The notes under the pieces: generated by a model
The model's database searches: none
Told to the model about the DNA's origin: nothing
Seen by the model: only the letters and a program-made list of their open reading frames with translations
Part shown: positions 34,081 to 42,830 of the stretch, piece by piece
Position numbering within the stretch: the first letter of the stretch is position 1
Layout: every line of letters starts with the position of its first letter
From: Sinorhizobium saheli
GTDB taxonomy: Bacteria; Pseudomonadota; Alphaproteobacteria; Rhizobiales; Rhizobiaceae
Direction: 5' to 3'
Length of the DNA stretch: 64,000 nucleotides
NCBI RefSeq assembly: GCF_001651875.1
Contig: NZ_LNQB01000073.1
Span: 372,001 to 436,000 of the forward strand
Made by a program: the position numbers and the translations under genes

Positions 34081-34893
34081 TCAATGGGCCTCGAGCGGCC
34101 GCGAGGCGGCAAGGAGCGCCGACAGCGCCGTTCCCGAAGCCGCCCCCAGGAAGCCGTGGTGAACAATCGGGCGATTGTAGGACAGCGGCTGCCCGTCGAG
34201 GCTGCGGAGCGCCCCGCCCGCGCGCGAAAGAATGAGGTCGGCGGCGGCGAGGTCCCAGTCGTGGGCGTTCCTCTTCACGACCGTGCCGTCGATGCGGCCA
34301 TCCGCGATCATCGCCAGCCGGTAGGCGAGCGACGGCACGTGCGGGATGCGCAACACCCTGTCGCGATAGGGTCGGTCGAGCTTGCCGAGCAGATCCTCGG
34401 CCACCGCCACCTTGAGCACGTCGCCGGCATCGCGCACAGCGATCGCCGCGCCGTTCTTGCGCGCCTCGCCGTCGACGGTTGCCTGGAAGACCTCGCTCAG
34501 CGCCGGTGCGTAGAGCACCCCCGCCACCGGCTGCCCCCGATGCACGACGGCGACGCTCACGCACCAAAGGTCCTTGCCGGCGATGAAGGCACGCGTGCCG
34601 TCGATCGGATCGACGACGAAGACGGTCTCCCGGGTAAGACGGCTTTCGTCATCATCCGTCTCCTCGGAAAGCCAGCCATAGTCGGGACGCGCGGCAAGCA
34701 GCCGGCCCTTGAGAATGTCGTTGGCGACGAGGTCGGCCTCGCTCACCGGGGAGCGCCCCTCGTTCTTCCAGCGAACGTCCATCGTCTTGCGGAAATATCC
34801 GAGCGCCGCGTCACCAGCCGTGACCGCGGCGGCGAGGATGAGCTCCAGATCCTCGTCCCAGGCCGGCACGATCGAAAAGGCTGTTTCTGACAT
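34081..34893 (-). CDS. CysQ/inositol monophosphatase-family phosphatase
   Basis: The 270-residue protein belongs to the Li+-sensitive, Mg2+-dependent phosphatase family. The metal-binding signature is VVDPIDGTRAFIAG (about residues 92-105) with a second block HDWDLAAADLILSRAGG (about 202-218). The sequence GYFRKTMDVRWKNEGRSPVSEADL near residue 33 is typical of CysQ (3'-phosphoadenosine 5'-phosphate nucleotidase) as well as of inositol monophosphatases. An AAGGA site precedes the ATG. Its place upstream of DUF4170 and waaA is conserved-looking, but whether it acts on PAP or another phosphate cannot be told. Confidence 0.85.
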   Translation of the reverse strand: MSETAFSIVPAWDEDLELILAAAVTAGDAALGYFRKTMDVRWKNEGRSPVSEADLVANDILKGRLLAARPDYGWLSEETDDDESRLTRETVFVVDPIDGTRAFIAGKDLWCVSVAVVHRGQPVAGVLYAPALSEVFQATVDGEARKNGAAIAVRDAGDVLKVAVAEDLLGKLDRPYRDRVLRIPHVPSLAYRLAMIADGRIDGTVVKRNAHDWDLAAADLILSRAGGALRSLDGQPLSYNRPIVHHGFLGAASGTALSALLAASRPLEAH

Positions 34894-34959
34894 TCGAATC
34901 CTTACGCGCGGGGGGATCGGTCCGCGCCTTCAACTCCTGGCGGAACGCGCCGCCCGCAT

Positions 34960-36306
34960 TCATGTTCCGGCGAGCGTCATGCCCTCGATGGCAAAGGTCG
35001 GCGCGGCGATACCGAATTTCCTGTCGATGTCGTCAGCCGGCGTCAAGGCCATGAACATCTGCTTGAGATTGGAGGCGATGGTAACTTCCGACACCGGGAA
35101 AGTGATCTCACCGTTCTCGATCCAGAAGCCGGAGGCACCCCGGCTGTACTCGCCGGTGACCATGTTGACGCCCTGGCCGATGAGCTCGGTGACGTAGAAG
35201 CCGGTACCGACGCCGCGGATGAGGTCGTCGCGCGAGATCGAGCCCGGCTCGAGCGCGAGATTGGTCGAGCCCGGGTTGACCGTCGGTCCGCCGCGGACGC
35301 CGCGGCCGTTGGTTTCGAGCCCGAGTTCGCTAGCCGCGGAGGTGGACAGGAACCAGTGCCTGAGCACGCCATCCTCAACCATCGACAGCCTCTCGCCGGT
35401 GACGCCCTCGCCGTCGAAGGGGCGCGAGGAGGCGCCGCGAACGATCAGCGGATCGTCGGTGACGGCAATGCCCGCCTTCATGATCTGCTTGCCCATCATG
35501 TCGCGCAGGAAGCTCGTCTTGCGCGCGACGGAAGCGCCGTTGATCGCACCGGCGAGATGCCCCACGAAACCGCGCCCCATGCGCGGGTCGAAGACGACGG
35601 TCACGTTCTTCGCCGTCGGGACCTGGCGCGGATCGAGACGTGCCACCGCCCGCTCGCCGGCGACGCGGCCGATGTCCTCGGCGGTCCGAAGATCGCCGAA
35701 ATAGAGCCGGCTGTCGTAATCATAGTCCCGCTCCATCTTCGTGCCTTTGCCGGCGATCGCACTTACCGAGCGGCCGAAGCGGGTCGCCATATAGGAGCCG
35801 GAAAAGCCGTGCGACGTGACGAGCACCAGTCCGCCCATGCCGGCCGAGGCGCCGGCACCGCTCGAATTGGTGACGCCCGAGACCGAAAGCGCCGCCGCTT
35901 CGGCGGCAAGTGCCGCCTCCGTCAGCGCCTCGGTCGATACATCGCTGGCGTCGAAGAGGTCGAGGTCGGGATAGGACTTTGCCAGCCGCTCCGGATCGGC
36001 GAGCGACGCATAGGGGTCCTCTGGCGAAGCCTTGGCCATTGCCACCGCCCGCTCCGCAAGGGTCTTCAGATCGAAACCGGGATTGGCGGAAACGCTGGCG
36101 ACGCGGCGGCCGACGAAGACTCTCAGCGAGAACTCGTCGCTTTCGGAGGCCTCCGTCGCCTCGACCTTGCCGAGGCGGACCGAAACGGAACGGGAGCGCC
36201 CGCGCACGACGACCGCGTCCGCGGCATCCGCACCGGCCGCACGCGCGCGGTCGACGAGCTCGGCGGCACGTTTTTCCAGGACGGCGGAATCGATCATCTC
36301 AGACAT
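34960..36306 (-). CDS. pmbA: TldD/PmbA-family protease subunit
   Basis: PmbA (TldE) pairs with TldD to form a heterodimeric metalloprotease that matures microcin-type peptides and degrades unfolded small proteins. The 448-residue product shows family blocks SVSVRLGKVEATEASESDEFSLRV near the start and SRPFDGEGVTGERLSMVEDGVLRHW near residue 288 onward. The late LALEPGSISRDDLIRGVGTGFYVTELIG region is also characteristic. It lacks the HExxH metal site, as expected for the PmbA rather than the TldD subunit; tldD is not in this window. The ATG at 36306 has AAAGG 8 nt upstream. It starts divergently from the Kef-type antiporter. Confidence 0.92.
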   Translation of the reverse strand: MSEMIDSAVLEKRAAELVDRARAAGADAADAVVVRGRSRSVSVRLGKVEATEASESDEFSLRVFVGRRVASVSANPGFDLKTLAERAVAMAKASPEDPYASLADPERLAKSYPDLDLFDASDVSTEALTEAALAAEAAALSVSGVTNSSGAGASAGMGGLVLVTSHGFSGSYMATRFGRSVSAIAGKGTKMERDYDYDSRLYFGDLRTAEDIGRVAGERAVARLDPRQVPTAKNVTVVFDPRMGRGFVGHLAGAINGASVARKTSFLRDMMGKQIMKAGIAVTDDPLIVRGASSRPFDGEGVTGERLSMVEDGVLRHWFLSTSAASELGLETNGRGVRGGPTVNPGSTNLALEPGSISRDDLIRGVGTGFYVTELIGQGVNMVTGEYSRGASGFWIENGEITFPVSEVTIASNLKQMFMALTPADDIDRKFGIAAPTFAIEGMTLAGT

Positions 36307-36451
36307 GAATTTGGCCTTTCTTTCCTGCCCCATTTATTGTGCACTGAAACATGCATCAAGGGCATCGAGATGATTCCCGTCCCACCATCTAAATGATATC
36401 CGGCCGAGCGGTCCATTTTGGGGCCTTCTGCCGTTCGTGAAAGCGCCGAGC

Positions 36452-38311
36452 ATGGAAACGACAACGATATTTTATTCGCAGGCGCTCATGCTGCTCGGCG
36501 GCGCGGTGGTTGCCGCACCGCTGTTCAAGCGCCTCGGGCTCGGCACGATCCTCGGCTATCTCGCAGCCGGCATATTGATCGGGCCCGTCGCCCAGCGGAT
36601 CACCGAAGGCGAGGAAATCCTGCATGTGTCGGAGCTTGGCGTCGTCTTCCTCCTGTTCATCATCGGGCTGGAGCTGAAGCCGTCGCGGCTGTGGCAGATG
36701 CGGCGCGACATCTTCGGGCTGGGCACGGCACAGGTGGTCTTCACCGGCCTCCTCCTGTCGTTCCTGTTCACCTTCAGCGGCCTTCTCGAAGGCGCGGCCA
36801 GCGTCGTCGCCGGCTTCGGCCTTGCGCTTTCTTCCACGGCCTTTGCCATGCAGATCCTGGACGAGAACAACGACACCAACACGCGCTACGGCCAGCGCGC
36901 CTTCTCCATCCTCCTCCTGCAGGACCTGGCGATCGTTCCCCTGCTCGCGCTCATCCCGTTGATGGCGGCGCAGGCGCCGGAAGACGCGACCACGCCGGTC
37001 GAGGATTTCGCCATCGCGGTCGCGGCCATTGCCGCGCTTTTTGCGGCCGGCCGCTATCTGCTCAATCCGCTCTTCCAGGTGATCGCGCGCACCGGCGCCC
37101 GCGACGTCATGATCGCGGCAGCATTGCTCGTCGTCATGGGGGCGGCAACGATGATGCAGCTTGCGGGCCTGTCGATGGCAATGGGCGCCTTCCTCGCCGG
37201 CGTGTTGCTGGCCGAATCCTCCTATCGCCACGAGCTCGAAGCCGACATCGAGCCGTTCCGCGGCATTCTTCAGGCGCTCTTCTTCATGGCCGTCGGCCTG
37301 TCTTTGGAGCTCGAGGTCGTGGCGGAGCACCTTCTCGAGATCATCGTCGCGGTACCGGTGCTGATGCTCGTCAAGAGCGTCGTGCTCTACGGCCTCTGCC
37401 GGGCGACCGGCTCCCGCCACAACGACGCCCTTCGCATCGGCCTGCTTCTGCCCCAGGGCGGCGAGTTCGGTTTCGTGCTCTTCACCGCGGCGGCTGCGGC
37501 CGGGGTGTTCTCGCAGGGAACCGCCTCGCTGCTCGTCGCCATCGTCACGCTCTCCATGGCGCTGACGCCGGTCGCAGCGATGCTGTCGAAGCGGCTGATG
37601 CACGAGCAGGACGAGATGGCAGAGGAAATCGAGGAGGATTTCGAAGGGGCGGGTGCCGACGTGCTGATGATCGGCTTTTCCCGTTTTGCCCAGATCGCCT
37701 CGCAGATCCTGCTTGCCGGCGGCCGCGACGTGACGATCATCGATCACTCCGCCGCGCGCGTGCGCCAGGCCGCGACCTTCGGCTTCCGCATCTATTTCGG
37801 CGACGGCACCCGGCTCGACGTCTTGAGGGCCGCCGGCATCGAACGGGCGAAGATCGTCGCCGTCTGCACGCAGAAGAAGGAAACGACCGACAAGATCATC
37901 GCCCTCGTCCAGGCGGAATATCCGAATGCCCGCATCTTCGCGCGCTCCTACGATCGCCTGCACACGCTCGAGCTGCGCGCCAGCGGCGTCGACTACGAGT
38001 TGCGCGAGACGTTCGAGTCGGGACTGCTGTTCGGCCGCAAGACGCTCGAGGCGCTGGGCGTCAACGGCGACGCGGCGATCGCCATCATGGACGACATCCG
38101 CCGCCGCGACGAGGCGCGGCTGGTGCTGCAGGAGGCCGAGGGCATCACGGCCGGCCGCGACATGCTGCATTCAAGGCCGGTCCGGCCTGAGCCGCTGGTC
38201 AAGCCGAAACGGGACGTGAACCACACCGCCGAGACCGAGGAGCGAATCCTGCCGAGGCTTCCCGCCGACGATCAGTCGCGCGGCGACGAGACGCTGGAAA
38301 AGGCGGAGTGA
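36452..38311 (+). CDS. Kef-type CPA2 cation/proton antiporter
   Basis: The 619-residue protein is a monovalent cation:proton antiporter-2 family member. About twelve membrane helices occupy the first 385 residues, including FLLFIIGLELKPSRLW near residue 70 and GLLLPQGGEFGFVLFTAAAA near 330. A cytoplasmic RCK/TrkA-N regulatory domain follows (about 405-530), then a polar tail. In the RCK Rossmann motif the usual GxGRxGQ reads GFSRFAQ, losing two glycines, so nucleotide regulation may be altered. Family members export K+ or Na+ in exchange for protons; the ion is not certain. No ancillary KefF/KefG gene lies next to it. Confidence 0.88.
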   Translation: METTTIFYSQALMLLGGAVVAAPLFKRLGLGTILGYLAAGILIGPVAQRITEGEEILHVSELGVVFLLFIIGLELKPSRLWQMRRDIFGLGTAQVVFTGLLLSFLFTFSGLLEGAASVVAGFGLALSSTAFAMQILDENNDTNTRYGQRAFSILLLQDLAIVPLLALIPLMAAQAPEDATTPVEDFAIAVAAIAALFAAGRYLLNPLFQVIARTGARDVMIAAALLVVMGAATMMQLAGLSMAMGAFLAGVLLAESSYRHELEADIEPFRGILQALFFMAVGLSLELEVVAEHLLEIIVAVPVLMLVKSVVLYGLCRATGSRHNDALRIGLLLPQGGEFGFVLFTAAAAAGVFSQGTASLLVAIVTLSMALTPVAAMLSKRLMHEQDEMAEEIEEDFEGAGADVLMIGFSRFAQIASQILLAGGRDVTIIDHSAARVRQAATFGFRIYFGDGTRLDVLRAAGIERAKIVAVCTQKKETTDKIIALVQAEYPNARIFARSYDRLHTLELRASGVDYELRETFESGLLFGRKTLEALGVNGDAAIAIMDDIRRRDEARLVLQEAEGITAGRDMLHSRPVRPEPLVKPKRDVNHTAETEERILPRLPADDQSRGDETLEKAE

Positions 38312-38366
38312 GAGCGGGCGGAAGAGGCGTGTGCTGGCACCGCGGCTTGCCCCACTGCGCGGGCTT

Positions 38367-38461
38367 GCCCCTCACCCTAACCCTCTCCCCGTTTTGACGG
38401 GGAGAGGGAACTTGGGCGCCCGCTTGCGGGGAGAAGGCGGCCGGCAGGCCGGATGAGGGGC
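38367..38461. repeat. GC-rich palindromic intergenic repeat, copy E
   Basis: This is the reverse-oriented counterpart of the copy at 30136. It begins GCCCCTCACCCTAACC, holds CTCTCCCCGTTTTGACGGGG followed by AGAGG, and ends GGATGAGGGGC. It fills the space between the convergent antiporter and patatin genes. Confidence 0.7.
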
Positions 38462-38496
38462 GGCTTGGGGGAGACCGCTCACCTCAGCGCTCCAAG

Positions 38497-39387
38497 TCAG
38501 GCTCCCTCCTTCCACTGATCGATGCGCGCGGCGAGCGCACGCTTCATCTCTCCCTTGGCGCCCTCGGTGGCGGCGAGCAGTTCCTGGGCGCGGAGGAAAT
38601 CGAGGACGCGGTAGCGGCCGACGTCCGGACGCAACAGGATATCCGGCGCTCCGGCCTTCATCTTCATGGAGATGATCGACTGCATCATCAGCTGGCTTGC
38701 GCCGAAGAGACTGTCGATGCGGTTGGGGATCGTACGTCCGTCGCCGTCCGGGCCGCCGACGACGTCGACGGCGACGACGATATCGGCGAGCTCGCGCAGA
38801 TGATCGAAGGGAACCGGGTTGTAGATGCCGCCGTCGATCATCACGCGGCCGTCGATCTTCACCGGCGTGAAGAACGCCGGCAGGGCGCAGGAGGCGGCAA
38901 GCGCCCTATAGAGGTCGCCGTGTTCGCAGACGCGCTCCGTCTGGCCGTAATAATCGGTGACGATGACCTTGAGCGGAATGATGAGGTCGGAGAAGCGTAC
39001 CGGCACCGCCTCCGGCATGAATGCCTTCAGCACCCGCTCGATATTGAACTGGCCGAAACGGAAGCCGCTCGCCATGGCCTCCGCGAGGCTGGTCGGCCTC
39101 ATTCGCCACAGGCGGTTGAGCACTTCGCCGCGATGTCCGACCGTCGAGAGGACATGATGGCGGATCTCATCGCCCGTCATGCCGGCGGCCATGCCCGCGC
39201 CCATGAGCGCACCGATCGACGAGCCGGCGATGGCCACCGGCCGGATGCCCATCTCGTCGAAAGCCTCGATGACAGGGATATGGGCAATGCCGCGCGCGCC
39301 GCCGCCGCCGAGGGCGAGCGCAATCGCCGGCTCGCCCTTCGCCCTCCGCAGATCGGGTCGTGAGGACAGGCTTCGCTCCACCGACAT
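38497..39387 (-). CDS. patatin-like phospholipase, RssA type
   Basis: The 296-residue protein has the patatin catalytic parts: the oxyanion loop LALGGGGARGIAHI (about 23-36), the nucleophile elbow GSSIG and the dyad Asp in MIDGGIYNPVPF near residue 188. The RssA/NTE-like family hydrolyses lysophospholipids or acyl chains, usually in the cytoplasm. It has no signal peptide. The ATG at 39387 is used although the frame continues 54 nt upstream with an arginine-rich leader. It lies on the same strand as rsmD and the pseudouridine synthase but 133 nt away, so it is likely transcribed from its own promoter or as the tail of that unit. Confidence 0.88.
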   Translation of the reverse strand: MSVERSLSSRPDLRRAKGEPAIALALGGGGARGIAHIPVIEAFDEMGIRPVAIAGSSIGALMGAGMAAGMTGDEIRHHVLSTVGHRGEVLNRLWRMRPTSLAEAMASGFRFGQFNIERVLKAFMPEAVPVRFSDLIIPLKVIVTDYYGQTERVCEHGDLYRALAASCALPAFFTPVKIDGRVMIDGGIYNPVPFDHLRELADIVVAVDVVGGPDGDGRTIPNRIDSLFGASQLMMQSIISMKMKAGAPDILLRPDVGRYRVLDFLRAQELLAATEGAKGEMKRALAARIDQWKEGA

Positions 39388-39520
39388 GCTCCGTTCCGTT
39401 CGCCACCGCCTGGATGTGTCCTTCGATCGTTGCCGTTTCAAGGACAGACAGGCAGGAATTCAGGCTGCTGCAGCGACCCCGGCCATAATCGAGACGGCAT
39501 CGCAGCCATCTCAACGCGCC

Positions 39521-40081
39521 TCAGGGGCCAGGGAAGCGGTAGAAATGCATTTTCGTGTCGCCGAAGGCGCGGGTGTCGAGCGGCTCGAACGCAGCGGACA
39601 ATTGCGGCCGCACGTCGGCTCGCTCCTCCAGTATCGCCAGCGCACCGGGCACGAGCCACCCTCCTCGCACCGCCGCTTCCAGCGCGCCTTCGCCGAGGCC
39701 CCTCCCATAGGGCGGATCGGCGAAAAGCAGATGAAACGGCTCCATCGTGCCGATCGGCCCGAGGTCGGTCGCGTCGCGGCGAAAAATCCTGGCGCGGCCC
39801 TGGAGGCCGAGGGCCTCGATATTCACCCGGAGCAGCCCGCGCCCCTCCACTCCCTGTTCAACGAACAGCGCCTGCCGGCAGCCGCGCGACAGGGCCTCGA
39901 GGCCGACGGCGCCCGTACCGGCGAAAAGGTCGAGAAAACGCGTGCCGTCCAGCGCCTCGGGATAGCTGTGGCTCAGGATGTTGAACAGGCTTTCGCGCGT
40001 CCGGTCCGTGGTCGGGCGGATGTCGTTGGACTTGGGCGTCGCCAGCGCACGGCCGCGGAATTCTCCACCGACGATACGCAC
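39521..40081 (-). CDS. rsmD: 16S rRNA (guanine(966)-N2)-methyltransferase
   Basis: RsmD methylates G966 of 16S rRNA using S-adenosylmethionine. The 186-residue product has RIVGGEFRGRAL at its start, TRESLFNIL near residue 28, the SAM-binding FLDLFAGTGAVGLEALSRG (about 48-66) and the catalytic FADPPYGRG near residue 119. Translation begins at a GTG located 7 nt after the stop of the pseudouridine synthase gene, so the two rRNA-modification genes are coupled. The length agrees with the family. Confidence 0.94.
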   Translation of the reverse strand: MRIVGGEFRGRALATPKSNDIRPTTDRTRESLFNILSHSYPEALDGTRFLDLFAGTGAVGLEALSRGCRQALFVEQGVEGRGLLRVNIEALGLQGRARIFRRDATDLGPIGTMEPFHLLFADPPYGRGLGEGALEAAVRGGWLVPGALAILEERADVRPQLSAAFEPLDTRAFGDTKMHFYRFPGP

Positions 40082-40087
40082 GGCCGC

Positions 40088-41758
40088 TTACTTCCCCTTG
40101 CGCGGCTTGCCGCCGTTCCGACCGACGGGCTTGCCGCTGCCGGGTTTGCCGCCGCCGGGCTTACCGCGCGGAGCCGAAGAGCGGGGAGCGGAGGACTTTG
40201 CTCCGGCCGGCTTGCCGCCCGCGGGCTTGGCGCGGGCCTTCTCGCCGCCCGGCCGCGCCTTGCCCTCGCCGCCCGGCCGGGCCTTGCCCTCGCCACGCGG
40301 GGGTCGGGCCGTTTCGGCGCGACTGTCGGCACGCGCGGCGCGTTCGCCGCGGCGAGGCGGATTGTCGCCGTGGTCGCGCGATTTCCGCTCCGCATTTTCA
40401 AGCGGGCGGCGCCTTTCGAAGCCGCGGCCGCGTGCCTCCGTGTTGCCGGAGGATTTGCCCGGCCTGCCCTTGCGTTCGGCGTCGGCGGAGCCCGCCGCCT
40501 TCGCGGCGCCATCCTTGCTGCGGCCACTGCGCTTGGTTTCCGCCGGTGCGCGGCGGGCGGCCTTCGGCGAAAGATCGTCCTCGGCCGCCTTCGGCTTCTT
40601 TTCGACGACGGGACGCGCGCCCGGCGCCATCCAGACGTTCGAGGCACGGCTGCGCCGCACCGGAGCTCGGCTCGGACGCTCCTCCGACTTGGCGCGGCCA
40701 CGCCCGGCCCGCTCATGGCCGTGGCCATCGTCACGGCGCGTATCGAGGCGGGAAAGGGCGCGCGCACGCTTGTCCTCGGGCTTCTCCCGCCGCCCGCCGC
40801 GTTCCGGCTTTGCCTGATCGGGCGCATGCGCCGCCTCGGTCATCGCTTCGGCCGCTACGGGCTGGTCGTTGTAGATCGGCGCATCGAAATTCGCCTTGGC
40901 GTCGGCGATCAAGCGGGGGCCGAGCTGGTCGCGGAGTGTACGGCCGCGGATTTCCTGAACGTGCCCCTCCGGCAGGTCGCCGAGCTGGAACGGGCCATAG
41001 GAAATGCGGATCAGCCGGTTCACGTCGAGGCCGAGTGCGCCGAGCACGTTCTTGATCTCGCGGTTCTTGCCTTCGCGCAGGCCCATGGTGATCCAGACAT
41101 TCGAGCCCTGGACCCGATCGAGGGTCGCCTCGATCGCGCCGTAGAGGACGCCGTCGACGGCAATGCCCTCCTTCAGCCGGTCGAGGTCGGCCTGGTCGAT
41201 CTCGCCATGCGCGCGAACGCGATAGCGCCGCAGCCATCCGGTCGACGGCAGTTCGAGCACGCGGGCAAGGCCGCCGTCATTCGTCAGGAGCAGCAGGCCT
41301 TCGGTGTTGATATCGAGCCGGCCGACCGACAGCACGCGCGGAAGGTCGTCGGGAAGGCTGTCGAAGACCGTCGGGCGGCCTTCCGGGTCGGCATTGGTCG
41401 TCACCAGGCCGGCCGGCTTGTGATAGAGCCAGAGGCGGGTGCGCTCGATGCCGCGGATCGGATGGCCGTCGACCTCGATCCTGTCGGCAAGCGTCGCATT
41501 GACGACGGGCGTGTCGAGCACTACGCCGTTGAGCCTGACCCGCCCTTCCATGATCATCCGCTCGACGTCGCGGCGCGACGCCACTCCTGCGCGCGACAGG
41601 ATCTTCGAGATGCGCTGCGGCTCGTCCGCGCCGGCGGCAGGCGCCGCGGACCGGTCCGCAAACGCCGGTGCCGCGCCCTTGCCGGCACTTGCATGGGGTT
41701 TCCTGTCGCGGCCCTTGGCCTTGCCGCCGGGCTTCGTGGGCTTGTCTTTCGATGTCAT
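40088..41758 (-). CDS. RluB/RsuA-family 23S rRNA pseudouridine synthase with long basic tail
   Basis: The 556-residue protein begins with a basic leader and an S4 RNA-binding domain (about 48-105, RISKILSRAGVASRRDVERMI). The RsuA/RluB/E/F catalytic domain follows (about 110-280) with the catalytic Asp in SVGRLDINTEGLLLLTNDG. Residues from about 300 to 556 are a low-complexity Lys/Arg/Gly/Pro/Ala tail with repeated GKARPGGE and GGKPxGxK units. The core would isomerise a uridine in 23S rRNA (U2605 in the RluB case). The tail is disordered-looking and probably binds RNA. RluB in E. coli is about half this length. rsmD follows directly; tadA is divergent 72 nt away. Confidence 0.9.
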   Translation of the reverse strand: MTSKDKPTKPGGKAKGRDRKPHASAGKGAAPAFADRSAAPAAGADEPQRISKILSRAGVASRRDVERMIMEGRVRLNGVVLDTPVVNATLADRIEVDGHPIRGIERTRLWLYHKPAGLVTTNADPEGRPTVFDSLPDDLPRVLSVGRLDINTEGLLLLTNDGGLARVLELPSTGWLRRYRVRAHGEIDQADLDRLKEGIAVDGVLYGAIEATLDRVQGSNVWITMGLREGKNREIKNVLGALGLDVNRLIRISYGPFQLGDLPEGHVQEIRGRTLRDQLGPRLIADAKANFDAPIYNDQPVAAEAMTEAAHAPDQAKPERGGRREKPEDKRARALSRLDTRRDDGHGHERAGRGRAKSEERPSRAPVRRSRASNVWMAPGARPVVEKKPKAAEDDLSPKAARRAPAETKRSGRSKDGAAKAAGSADAERKGRPGKSSGNTEARGRGFERRRPLENAERKSRDHGDNPPRRGERAARADSRAETARPPRGEGKARPGGEGKARPGGEKARAKPAGGKPAGAKSSAPRSSAPRGKPGGGKPGSGKPVGRNGGKPRKGK

Positions 41759-41830
41759 TTGTGTTGCCTGCCTTTTGCGGCTGTCCTATCAGGTCGAAGG
41801 CCGTCGGTTAAGAGAAATATTGATCGAGTC

Positions 41831-42280
41831 ATGGCGGAAGTGGCGCAGTTCATGGATGCGGCCCTCGAGGAGGCCCGGAAGGCGGCGGCACGCGGCGAGG
41901 TGCCGATCGGCGCCGTCGTCGTGCTCGACGGCAAGGTCGTCGCCGCCGCCGGAAACCGTACCCGCGAACGCAACGACATCACCGCTCATGCCGAGATCGA
42001 GGCGATCCGCGAGGCCGCGGCCACGATCGGCGACGAGCGGCTGACGGGCGCCGACCTTTACGTGACGCTGGAGCCCTGCACCATGTGCGCCGCCGCCATC
42101 TCCTTCGCCCGCATCCGACGCCTCTATTATGGCGCGGAGGACCCGAAGGGCGGCGCCGTCGAGAACGGAGTCAGATTCTACGGTTCGCCCACCTGCCACC
42201 ATGCGCCGGACGTCTATTCCGGCCTCGCCGAGCGCGAAGCTGCGGATATCCTTCGGGAGTTTTTTGCCGCCCGGCGCTGA
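41831..42280 (+). CDS. tadA: tRNA-specific adenosine deaminase
   Basis: TadA converts A34 to inosine in the anticodon of tRNA-Arg(ACG). The 149-residue protein has the zinc-binding deaminase motif HAEIEAI (His and catalytic Glu, about residues 57-63) and PCTMCAAAI (about 88-96), plus VPIGAVVVLDGKVVAAAGN. RIRRLYYGAEDPKGGA and the FFAARR ending are typical. The ATG at 41831 is preferred; a second in-frame ATG lies 21 nt on. It is divergent from the pseudouridine synthase gene and convergent with the GNAT gene. Guanine deaminase-like relatives exist, but the ending supports TadA. Confidence 0.92.
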   Translation: MAEVAQFMDAALEEARKAAARGEVPIGAVVVLDGKVVAAAGNRTRERNDITAHAEIEAIREAAATIGDERLTGADLYVTLEPCTMCAAAISFARIRRLYYGAEDPKGGAVENGVRFYGSPTCHHAPDVYSGLAEREAADILREFFAARR

Positions 42281-42342
42281 GGCACGACCGTGGTTAGAGC
42301 GGGACGCACCCCTCCCACCTGAAACCACCGCGATCTGAAAGA

Positions 42343-42822
42343 TCAGTCCGCCGCGAACGTCTCCAGCGCCTCGCCGGCAAGCCGGTACCGCGTCCACTCC
42401 GACATCGGCTCCGCCCCGACCGCCTCGTAGACGCGGATCGCCGGCTCGTTCCAATCGAGGACGCTCCATTCGAAACGGCCGCAGGCTTCGGCGACGGCAA
42501 TCCGTGCCAGGTGCTTCAGGAGCGCCTTGCCCGCACCGGAACCGCGATATTGCGGCGAAACATAAAGGTCCTCGAGATAGAGCCCCTTGCACGCCTGCCA
42601 GGTGGAATAGCTGTAGAACCAGATGGCGAAGCCGGCGGGCGCACCGTCGACCTCGCAGATCACCGCGCGCGCCACGGCATCGGCACCGAAGAGCGATGCA
42701 TGCAGGCGTTCGACGGTCGCCTCGACCTCATGCGCGGCCTTCTCATAGGTCGCGAGTTCCGTGATGAAGCGCAGGATCGTCGCGGCATCGGCCGGGACTG
42801 CATCGCGAATGCTGAGGGTCAT
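42343..42822 (-). CDS. GNAT N-acetyltransferase, SSAT/thialysine-acetyltransferase-like
   Basis: The 159-residue GNAT protein has the acetyl-CoA-binding V-loop YVSPQYRGSGAGKALL (about 88-103), preceded by GLYLEDLYV. VLDWNEPAIRVYEAVGAEP follows near residue 122. The pattern YLEDLYV-P-YRG-G-G and VLDWN-AI-Y matches the diamine/thialysine acetyltransferase subgroup, so a polyamine or lysine-like amine is a likely acceptor. The start at 42822 (MTLSIRDAVPAD) is chosen over an upstream ATG that overlaps the lipoprotein gene. It lies 8 nt after the lipoprotein stop, which implies co-transcription. Confidence 0.87.
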   Translation of the reverse strand: MTLSIRDAVPADAATILRFITELATYEKAAHEVEATVERLHASLFGADAVARAVICEVDGAPAGFAIWFYSYSTWQACKGLYLEDLYVSPQYRGSGAGKALLKHLARIAVAEACGRFEWSVLDWNEPAIRVYEAVGAEPMSEWTRYRLAGEALETFAAD

Positions 42823-42830
42823 GGCATAGC

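Noticed and set aside
39179-42280. A 1033-residue plus-strand open frame
   Set aside because: Only its last 149 codons are tadA. The rest runs antisense to the patatin, rsmD and pseudouridine synthase genes and reads as Arg/Ala-rich shadow sequence caused by high GC.
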